Assembly: GCA_017940085.1 (NCBI GenBank) | Contig: JAGAZK010000256.1 | Span: 1-6,727 of the forward strand | DNA length: 6,727 nt | Source: Campylobacter sp. | Lineage (GTDB): Bacteria; Campylobacterota; Campylobacteria; Campylobacterales; Campylobacteraceae | Direction of reading: 5' to 3' | Shown here: positions 1 to 4,738 of the stretch, piece after piece | How the letters are laid out: every line of letters starts with the position of its first letter | Numbering within the stretch: the stretch's first letter is position 1 | Program-made: the position numbers and the translations under genes | The notes under the pieces: model-generated | What the model was told of the DNA's origin: nothing | What the model saw: the letters and a program-made list of their open reading frames with translations, nothing else | Database searches by the model: none

Positions 1-226
1 TTAAAAACAATGATATTAAAGCACTTATACACAAAATATCAAAAAATATCTTAGCATTGTCTGTTGTGTGAGCTATATCAAATGCTCCAAAACACAAAAA
101 CCCAAAAATTACACCGAAAATAGCGGGTAAAAAAATATTTTTTATATGATCTTTTTGATCTAAAAAAGCAATAACAAAACTAAGTAAAAAAATGCTCAAT
201 GCAATATGATAAAAAAATACACTCAA
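1..226 (-). CDS. Partial membrane protein of the iron-uptake cluster (N-terminus only)
   Basis: The minus strand holds an open frame of 75 codons that runs off the left edge. It begins with a TTG codon at 226-224 (protein LSVFFYHIALSIFLL...). An AAGG ribosome-binding site sits 7 bases upstream and an in-frame TAA lies just before it, so the start cannot be much further upstream. The visible part is very hydrophobic, with likely membrane helices at about residues 3-21, 33-50 and 60-75, and a polar patch FDIAHTTDN between the last two. It follows p19 in the same direction but has its own promoter after a terminator. By position it could match the membrane protein found beside P19 in C. jejuni (the Cj1660 type, which I recall as carrying a C-terminal DUF2318 metal-binding domain). 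That domain would lie outside the window, so the family assignment is inference from context. Confidence 0.7.
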   Translation of the reverse strand, partial: MSVFFYHIALSIFLLSFVIAFLDQKDHIKNIFLPAIFGVIFGFLCFGAFDIAHTTDNAKIFFDILCISALISLFL

Positions 227-251
227 AATAAAACCTTAGATAAAAAGGGCT

Positions 252-257
252 ATTATA
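252..257 (-). promoter_or_regulatory. Sigma-70 promoter -10 box for the left-edge membrane-protein gene
   Basis: The minus strand reads ATTTTTGTTATAAT, with a perfect TATAAT at 257-252. The T-rich stretch just upstream is typical of Campylobacter housekeeping promoters, which often lack a clear -35 box. The transcript would start about 20 bases before the TTG start codon. The promoter lies just downstream of the p19 terminator, so the third gene can be transcribed independently of the permease and p19. Confidence 0.7.
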
Positions 258-290
258 ACAAAAATATTTTTAGTGATTTTTAAATTCAAC

Positions 291-321
291 AAAAAAATCG
301 CCAAAAAAATTTTGGCGATTT
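291..321 (-). terminator. Rho-independent terminator after p19
   Basis: A perfect 12-base-pair stem is formed by 295-306 (AAATCGCCAAAA) and 310-321, with a 3-base loop and a GC core of CGCC/GGCG. On the minus strand the stem runs into seven U residues (297-291). It starts 4 bases after the p19 stop codon. The structure is symmetric, but the U-tract fits the minus-strand transcript best. Confidence 0.85.
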
Positions 322-325
322 AAAT

Positions 326-844
326 TTATTCTTTTGGAGCACCTGTGTATTTAAATTTGTATTTTACATCAAAAGGAGCAAACCATTTGCCAACTCCAGT
401 TGCTTTATCTGCATGGCGACCGAAATTTTGTTGTTGCATTTCAATACGATAAGTAAGCTCATAATTACCTACTCCGCCGTCCATTTTCAAATTTGCACCA
501 TAATGCGGACCATCACTTGCTATCATAGGCATAAATGTTCCTTTTTTGGTTTTGCCATTATCTGTATTTTTAAGAGTATAGCTAACTTTTAAATGCGGTA
601 TCCATTCGCCTTCACCAAAACCATTAACATTGCCTTTAATAGCGTGAATATCGGCTTCTAAGTGAATATCAGCTAAACTTGGAGCTAAATCAATCCCTTT
701 TGGCTCCATATCAATTGGTTGTAAATAAACAGCTGCGATTTCCATACCGTTCATTTCAACTGGCTCACCAATAGGTTGCTCACCAGCATTTGCAATAACA
801 GCAGCAAGGCTTAAAGCCAACGCACTAGAAAGTAGTTTTTTCAT
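326..844 (-). CDS. p19: P19 periplasmic iron-uptake protein
   Basis: This is a 172-residue secreted protein. It has a signal peptide (MKKLLSSALALSLAAVIANA) with likely cleavage after the ANA at residues 18-20. The mature domain starts GEQPIGEPVEMNGMEI and matches the P19/FetP/Tp34 family of periplasmic metal-binding, immunoglobulin-like proteins that dimerise and bind copper and iron. Candidate metal ligands in the precursor are His61, Glu63, His67, Met105/Met107, His114 and His144. They lie in the segments HLEADIH, MPM, PHYG and GRHADK, and the Met/His/Glu set agrees with the known family site, although I am not certain which residues ligate. The start is supported by AAAGGAG 7 bases upstream. 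The ATG overlaps the permease stop (ATGA), so the two genes are translationally coupled. In the family, P19 works with the FTR1-like permease in iron acquisition at low iron. A terminator follows directly. Confidence 0.95.
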   Translation of the reverse strand: MKKLLSSALALSLAAVIANAGEQPIGEPVEMNGMEIAAVYLQPIDMEPKGIDLAPSLADIHLEADIHAIKGNVNGFGEGEWIPHLKVSYTLKNTDNGKTKKGTFMPMIASDGPHYGANLKMDGGVGNYELTYRIEMQQQNFGRHADKATGVGKWFAPFDVKYKFKYTGAPKE

Positions 845-2763
845 ACTTTTTCTCCTTTGTTAAGATTGGTTTTTTGAACTTTTTTCATAATAAAAATTCC
901 GACAATTAAAGCTAAAATCATCAAAGCTTGTGGAATTAAGCTCTCATAATATGGATAAACTCCAAGCCAAGTTATAGTTGGGAAGCCTTCTATGATTTTA
1001 GGCACAAATAATTTTCCTTCCACAAGTTCCATAATTCCTTTGCCCACAAAAACAATTGACATATAAAAAATAATTGCCGAAGTAATAAGGAAAAACGGCT
1101 TAATAGCAATTTTAAGAGAGAAAAATTTAATCACAAAATAAACAACCAAAAGTGCTACAAGTCCGACTACAAAACCAAGTGCCACCATACTTAAAGCTGA
1201 GCTTGATTTTGCATCTAAAACCAAAGCTGTGTAAAATAACACAGTCTCAGCACCCTCTCGATATACTGCTAAAAACACAGTCCACCAAAGAGTTTTGCTA
1301 TCGCCACTACTTAGACTTCCTTCCACTTGCCCTTGTATATAACTAGACCATTTTTTTGCCCCAGCATTTGACAAAAGCCAAAAACCCACATAAAATAGCA
1401 AGAAAACGGCGATTAGCATAACTACACCTTCTAAAATTTCCCTGCTTTGGGCTGCCATTTGCGATCCAAATATCAAATTTACTGCATAAGCTGTAACTAA
1501 GCTTAAAACCACAGCTACTCCAAGTGAGCTATAAACTATATTTAGGTGTTTTGAATTGCCAGTTTTGATCAAATACGCAATCACAGCTGCAACAATAATC
1601 AAAGCTTCAAAACCTTCTCTTAAAATAATAATCAAAGCATAAATAAACAAATCCCAATTGCTTGATTGTTTAGTTAGATCCAAACTATTTTCAAGTTGAG
1701 TAAAAAGCTCATTTTGAGTTTGGATTATTTTGTCTCTATCGTCATTATTTTGGATCAAAGCTACGATTTTGCCAAAACTAGCTTCTGTTTGGAGTTTGAG
1801 TTGGGTATTTTTGGCTCCTACCAAAGCTTCCATGCCACTAGCTTCGTATTCATCAAAATAAATATCTCCAGCTTCACTTAAGGCTTGTTTTAAATTTCCT
1901 TCATCGTATAATTTCAATACAAGTGCCATTTTATCGCGGATATTTTGGACAACAGGAGCAAAGTCTTTTTGAGTTTCGGTTTGGATTTGAATTTGCGGAG
2001 CAAGTTCATAAGACTCGCTTGGAAGTTTATTGATAGCAGTCAAAATCAAATCATCAATATCTTTTAAAGACTGCTCAAATTTACTCTCATCTAAATTTAT
2101 ATTTTCACTAATCACATTTCCGATAATTTGCTGAATCATTTGATCCATTTGAGCCGAATCAAATTTTCTAATAGCGATTTCGAGTTGTTGATTGCGGTAA
2201 TGATTAAATTTAGCTTTATTTAGAGCATCTTTTATATTTTGAGCATTTTTTTCATTGTAAGCAGATTTTGCATTTTCAAGCTCTGCTTTTATACTCTCAT
2301 ACACGCTCATCCAAGGATTTGAAGAGTTTTGGGCTAAATTTGAAGTATCTTCGCTGATAGTCTCGCTATCATCGCTTTTTTCGGCTACTAATTTGTGTCC
2401 GCTCTCAATTACTGGCAAAACTTCGATTATTTCAGAATTTAGATTATCAATCATCGCTTGGATTTCATCGACTGGTTTTTCATTTTTTATGGCTTTTCTA
2501 ATATCGCCAAATTGTTTTTCCATAGAATAGGATTTTTTCTGACCTAAATTTATCCTAATCCCAGCTTCTAAAAACTCAAAATGTCCAAAATATGCCTCTT
2601 GAGTAAGTTGTCTAGCTTCGGCATTTTTGCCTTCTTTATACAATTTTATGACTTGAGTAAATTTTTGTTTGATTTGATCTGCTTGATCTGAATACTCAGA
2701 AGCAATGCTAAATTGAAAAACCGCAAAAACAGCAATAATAAATTTAAATGTAAATTTAATCAA
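841..2763 (-). CDS. FTR1-family iron permease with periplasmic N-terminal domain
   Basis: This is an inner-membrane iron transporter, partner of P19 and related to FetM. Residue numbers here count from the GTG at 2769. A signal peptide spans residues 1-23 (to SIAS). A long helical, Glu- and Gln-rich periplasmic domain (25-370) contains three related units near 36-95, 157-222 and 277-345. About seven membrane helices follow at 374-400, 410-434, 445-466, 494-518, 525-549, 557-577 and 612-628. The family REGxE iron-binding motifs are present as REGFE (384-388) in the first helix and REGAE (504-508) in the fourth, with a further REILE at 443-447. I prefer the TTG at 2763, which gives 640 residues. 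Its AAGG box lies 7 bases upstream, whereas the GTG at 2769 would be only 1 base from it. The stop overlaps the p19 start. FTR1 identity is firm, while the substrate (ferric or ferrous iron) is inferred from the family. Confidence 0.93.
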   Translation of the reverse strand: MIKFTFKFIIAVFAVFQFSIASEYSDQADQIKQKFTQVIKLYKEGKNAEARQLTQEAYFGHFEFLEAGIRINLGQKKSYSMEKQFGDIRKAIKNEKPVDEIQAMIDNLNSEIIEVLPVIESGHKLVAEKSDDSETISEDTSNLAQNSSNPWMSVYESIKAELENAKSAYNEKNAQNIKDALNKAKFNHYRNQQLEIAIRKFDSAQMDQMIQQIIGNVISENINLDESKFEQSLKDIDDLILTAINKLPSESYELAPQIQIQTETQKDFAPVVQNIRDKMALVLKLYDEGNLKQALSEAGDIYFDEYEASGMEALVGAKNTQLKLQTEASFGKIVALIQNNDDRDKIIQTQNELFTQLENSLDLTKQSSNWDLFIYALIIILREGFEALIIVAAVIAYLIKTGNSKHLNIVYSSLGVAVVLSLVTAYAVNLIFGSQMAAQSREILEGVVMLIAVFLLFYVGFWLLSNAGAKKWSSYIQGQVEGSLSSGDSKTLWWTVFLAVYREGAETVLFYTALVLDAKSSSALSMVALGFVVGLVALLVVYFVIKFFSLKIAIKPFFLITSAIIFYMSIVFVGKGIMELVEGKLFVPKIIEGFPTITWLGVYPYYESLIPQALMILALIVGIFIMKKVQKTNLNKGEKV

Positions 2764-2770
2764 TTTCACA

Positions 2771-2777
2771 CCTTTTT
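2771..2777 (-). promoter_or_regulatory. Ribosome-binding site that decides the permease start
   Basis: The minus strand reads AAAAAGG here. It lies 1 base from the GTG at 2769 but 7 bases from the in-frame TTG at 2763. The spacing matches that of p19 and of the left-edge gene (both 7), so initiation at the TTG is more likely. Confidence 0.6.
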
Positions 2778-2804
2778 GATAATTTATCTTAAAATCAATG
2801 TGGA

Positions 2805-2810
2805 ATTGTA
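2805..2810 (-). promoter_or_regulatory. Possible -10 box for the permease-p19 operon
   Basis: The minus strand has TACAAT, one mismatch from TATAAT, preceded by an AT-rich stretch containing two tandem ATTTAAGT units (about 2812-2828). The start of transcription would be about 35 bases before the TTG start. No clear -35 box is seen, which is usual in Campylobacter. A second, weaker candidate is GATAAA nearer the gene. Confidence 0.4.
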
Positions 2811-2833
2811 ATACTTAAATACTTAAATTTAAT

Positions 2834-2848
2834 TGAAATTTATTTTCA
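2834..2848 (-). promoter_or_regulatory. Putative Fur box upstream of the permease-p19 operon
   Basis: On the minus strand the 15-base dyad TGAAAATAAATTTCA matches the 7-1-7 Fur consensus (TGATAATnATTATCA) at 11 of 14 fixed positions. It is centred about 43 bases upstream of the inferred transcription start, where bound Fur would block RNA polymerase. Iron repression of the P19 system is known in Campylobacter, and this site as its mediator is inference. Confidence 0.45.
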
Positions 2849-2867
2849 TTTTGATATGAAGTAAAAC

Positions 2868-2901
2868 ACGCAAATTTAATTAAATTTAATCAAATTTGCG
2901 T
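2868..2901 (-). repeat. 34-base near-perfect AT-rich palindrome, possible terminator of the flgF-flgG operon
   Basis: The arms ACGCAAATTT (2868-2877) and AAATTTGCGT (2892-2901) are exact complements. Pairing continues to the centre with only one mismatch (2878/2891). Three AAATTT cores start at 2872, 2882 and 2892. On the minus strand the stem is followed by TGTTTTA, a short U-tract, so it may end transcripts from flgG or the small ORF. The low GC content makes it a weak terminator, and a protein-binding or DNA-bending role is also possible. Confidence 0.45.
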
Positions 2902-2916
2902 ATATTTCGGAGTAAA

Positions 2917-2969
2917 TTTGGCTTTTTAATTATAATTCGTGAGTGATAACGAAAAAATCAAAAGCCAAA
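2917..2969. repeat. Nested inverted repeat downstream of flgG
   Basis: The outer arms TTTGGCTTTT (2917-2926) and AAAAGCCAAA (2960-2969) are perfect 10-base complements. Within the 33-base interior is a second stem, TTCGT (2936-2940) with ACGAA (2949-2953), around an 8-base loop. The right arm lies inside the small ORF at 2930-3010 and the left arm lies just past its stop. The structure could be a transcript 3' end or a regulatory fold. Confidence 0.45.
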
Positions 2970-3010
2970 AATATCGCAATCAATGAAAAAATCGCTATTA
3001 AATAAAACAT
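2930..3010 (-). CDS. Possible 26-residue membrane peptide after flgG
   Basis: An ATG begins one base after the flgG stop codon on the same strand. It opens a 26-codon frame ending in TAA, with the product MFYLIAIFSLIAIFLAFDFF followed by VITHEL. Residues 2-22 could form a single membrane helix, with a short polar C-terminal tail. A weak AAAGAG box lies 5 bases before the ATG, inside the last flgG codons, so translation could be coupled to flgG. I do not recognise the peptide. AT-rich DNA gives hydrophobic frames by chance, so this is only a candidate, supported mainly by its tight placement behind flgG and plausible ribosome-binding site. Confidence 0.35.
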   Translation of the reverse strand: MFYLIAIFSLIAIFLAFDFFVITHEL

Positions 3011-3011
3011 A

Positions 3012-3800
3012 TTAGCTCTTTAGTTGATTTACTGTTTGAAGCATTTCATCACTTGTGATTACAGCTTTTGAATTTGCTTCATACGCCCTTTGACCTGTGA
3101 TAAGATCAGTCATTTCTTCTACTAATTGAACATTGCTCATTTCAATAAAGCCTTGTTTTGTCTGACCAAGTCCATCTTCGCCAGGCACTCCTAAAACTGG
3201 AGCTCCAGAAGCTGTGGTTTCTAAGAAATTATTATCACCCATAGCATAAAGCCCAGCAGGATTAATGAAATTTGCAAGTTCTATTTGTCCAATTTGTGTC
3301 ATATCTGTAGCTCCAGCTTCTAAAACAGAAACCGTCCCATCTACACCGATAGAAATTTCAGTTACATCAGCAGGAATTGTCATTTCTGGAAGCAACCTAT
3401 ATCCATCACTATTTACAATATTTCCGTCTCCATCTACTTTAAATGCGCCATTTCTTGTATAAGCTGTAGTGCCATCAGGAAGTTGGATTTGAAAAAATCC
3501 ATTTCCAGTAATTACTACATCAAGATTATTTCCAGTTTCTTTAAAATATCCTTGACCAAACATCTTTGTTACAGCAGTAGGTCTTACACCAAGCCCCACA
3601 GCAATACCAGTTGGACTCATAGTAGTCGTGCTTGTCGGAGTTCCTGCGTATTGCATAGTCTGATACATAAGATCAGAAAACTCAGCTCTATTTTTCTTAT
3701 ACCCATAAGTATTGACATTGGCAATATTGTGCGTAGTCGTGTCAATTTGTGTTTGTTGAGCTATCATTCCTGTAGCTGCTGTGTATAAAGATCTAAGCAT
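3012..3800 (-). CDS. flgG: Flagellar distal rod protein FlgG
   Basis: This 262-residue protein is close to the usual FlgG length of about 260. It builds the distal rod of the flagellar basal body and is exported by the flagellar type III system, so it has no cleavable signal peptide. The N-terminal rod signature NIANVNTYGYKK is at 25-36. The FlgG-specific stretch rich in T, S and G with PTGIAVGLGVRP lies at about 50-75. The family's central domain includes GNGFFQIQLPDG (99-110), YTRNGAFKVDGDG (114-126) and DGYRLLP (132-138). The C-terminal helix SNVQLVEEMTDLITGQRAYE (222-241) leads into the terminal coiled region. It starts 10 bases after flgF, with AAAGGA overlapping the flgF stop, so both genes are cotranscribed from the sigma-54 promoter upstream of flgF. 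Confidence 0.97.
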   Translation of the reverse strand: MLRSLYTAATGMIAQQTQIDTTTHNIANVNTYGYKKNRAEFSDLMYQTMQYAGTPTSTTTMSPTGIAVGLGVRPTAVTKMFGQGYFKETGNNLDVVITGNGFFQIQLPDGTTAYTRNGAFKVDGDGNIVNSDGYRLLPEMTIPADVTEISIGVDGTVSVLEAGATDMTQIGQIELANFINPAGLYAMGDNNFLETTASGAPVLGVPGEDGLGQTKQGFIEMSNVQLVEEMTDLITGQRAYEANSKAVITSDEMLQTVNQLKS

Positions 3801-3810
3801 TATTTATCCT

Positions 3811-4623
3811 TTAAACTCTAACTTGTGCAAGTTTGCTAATCGCTTCTTGATTTAATTCATTCATATGAGTAGCCATTACTTTTTGGTAAGTGCCTACAAG
3901 CCTATTTGTTTCTATTAAATTTACCATTTCTCTAACTGCATTTACATTTGAAATTTGAATATAGCCTTGTGCAATAGAGCTACTATTTGGCAAGTCTCTC
4001 ATATCATCTAAATTTTCTAATCTAAAAAGATTATCCCCTTGTCTTTGTAGGTCTTTTAATTCTTTTACCCCAGCAACAAAAAGCCTTGAAATTTGAGCTT
4101 CATCTGCATAAACATTGCCGTCTTGATCTATGGTAAGCTGGACATTTTGTGGGATTTGGATACCTCTTTGATTTGCATCTTGGGTTGCATAATCACTTGA
4201 GAGTATCCTATATCCGTCTTTGGTAACCAAAAATCCATCTTCATCTAAACTCAAAGCTCCATTTTTAGTAAGCATTACGCCTTGTGGTGTATCCACTAAC
4301 AAAAACGAATTATCCTTTGTAAGAGCAATATCTAAAGAATTGTTTGTCATTTTCATACCACCTGCACCAAAATCAGTATAAACATCATTGATATTTGGCA
4401 CTCTATCAATTGTGCGATTGACAAATTTAGCCGCATCTCTTGTATGATTTCGTAGTGGCAAAATATCTCTAGTTTCTTTGAAAATTCTCTCAAAATCAGC
4501 AATCACGACATCTTGTCTTTTGTAACCAGCCGTGTTTAAATTTGCTAAATTATTTGTGATCACATCAAGGCGATTAAATTGAGTAACCATAGCACCAGTG
4601 GTTTGATAATATCCGTTTTGCAT
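3811..4623 (-). CDS. flgF: Flagellar proximal rod protein FlgF (often named FlgG2 in Campylobacter)
   Basis: This 270-residue protein belongs to the FlgF/FlgG rod family. It has the N-terminal signature NNLANLNTAGYKR (24-36) and a central region with NNSLDIAL (94-101), FLLVDTPQG (107-115), LTKNGALSLDEDG (118-130) and DGYRI (136-140). The C-terminal rod helix ISNVNAVREMVNLIETNRLV (224-243) leads into YQKVMATHMNELNQEAISKL. It lacks the Thr/Ser-rich PTGI-GxGVRP stretch that marks the neighbouring FlgG, which supports the FlgF assignment. FlgF is a proximal rod component of the basal body. AGGAG lies 5 bases before the ATG, and a near-perfect sigma-54 promoter lies upstream. This is the first gene of the flgF-flgG pair and is divergent from rpoD. 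Confidence 0.93.
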   Translation of the reverse strand: MQNGYYQTTGAMVTQFNRLDVITNNLANLNTAGYKRQDVVIADFERIFKETRDILPLRNHTRDAAKFVNRTIDRVPNINDVYTDFGAGGMKMTNNSLDIALTKDNSFLLVDTPQGVMLTKNGALSLDEDGFLVTKDGYRILSSDYATQDANQRGIQIPQNVQLTIDQDGNVYADEAQISRLFVAGVKELKDLQRQGDNLFRLENLDDMRDLPNSSSIAQGYIQISNVNAVREMVNLIETNRLVGTYQKVMATHMNELNQEAISKLAQVRV

Positions 4624-4648
4624 TGATTCTCCTGAGTTTTGATGAATT

Positions 4649-4667
4649 AAGCAATTAGCGTTCCAAA
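4649..4667 (-). promoter_or_regulatory. Sigma-54 (RpoN) promoter of flgF-flgG
   Basis: The minus strand reads TTTGGAACGCTAATTGCTT. The invariant -24 GG (4664-4663) and -12 GC (4652-4651) are separated by exactly 10 bases. The flanks match the Campylobacter RpoN consensus TTGGAAC-N5-TTGCT. Transcription would start near 4640, leaving a leader of about 16 bases that contains the AGGAG ribosome-binding site. In Campylobacter, RpoN with the activator FlgR controls rod and hook genes, so this promoter places flgF-flgG in the middle flagellar class. Confidence 0.93.
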
Positions 4668-4673
4668 TTTGAT

Positions 4674-4691
4674 TTATTTATAATTAAATAA
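4674..4691. repeat. AT-rich dyad between divergent flgF and rpoD promoters
   Basis: TTATTTA (4674-4680) and TAAATAA (4685-4691) are perfect complements around TAAT. The dyad covers the -35 area of the rpoD promoter and lies 10 bases upstream of the sigma-54 -24 element. It could be a regulator site or simply AT-rich upstream DNA. Confidence 0.35.
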
Positions 4692-4699
4692 GTTTATGG

Positions 4700-4705
4700 T
4701 AAAAT
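4700..4705 (+). promoter_or_regulatory. Sigma-70 promoter -10 box of rpoD
   Basis: TAAAAT (one mismatch from TATAAT) follows a T-rich stretch that includes AAGTTTATGG. Transcription would start near 4712, about 27 bases before the rpoD ATG. The leader contains the AAAGGA ribosome-binding site at 4726-4731, 7 bases from the start codon. Confidence 0.65.
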
Positions 4706-4738
4706 CCTTACCTTTTTGAAACTACAAAGGACACACAA

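Noticed and set aside
1152..1346. Plus-strand open frame of 64 codons inside the permease gene
   Set aside because: It lies wholly within the FTR1 coding region on the other strand, has no good ribosome-binding site and gives no recognisable protein.
2812..2828. Two tandem 8-base units (ATTTAAGT on the minus strand) considered as a phase-variable repeat
   Set aside because: Only two copies are present and the unit lies in AT-rich promoter DNA, so slippage is unlikely to be important. It is mentioned only as part of the promoter context.
3483..3788. Plus-strand open frame of 101 codons opposite flgG
   Set aside because: The product is Ser- and Cys-rich and typical of an antisense reading of a rod-protein gene. 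FlgG on the minus strand explains the region fully.
4677..4682. TATAAA on the minus strand as a second, sigma-70 promoter for flgF
   Set aside because: It falls inside the symmetric AT dyad, where such strings occur by chance, and the consensus sigma-54 promoter just downstream is enough to explain flgF expression.
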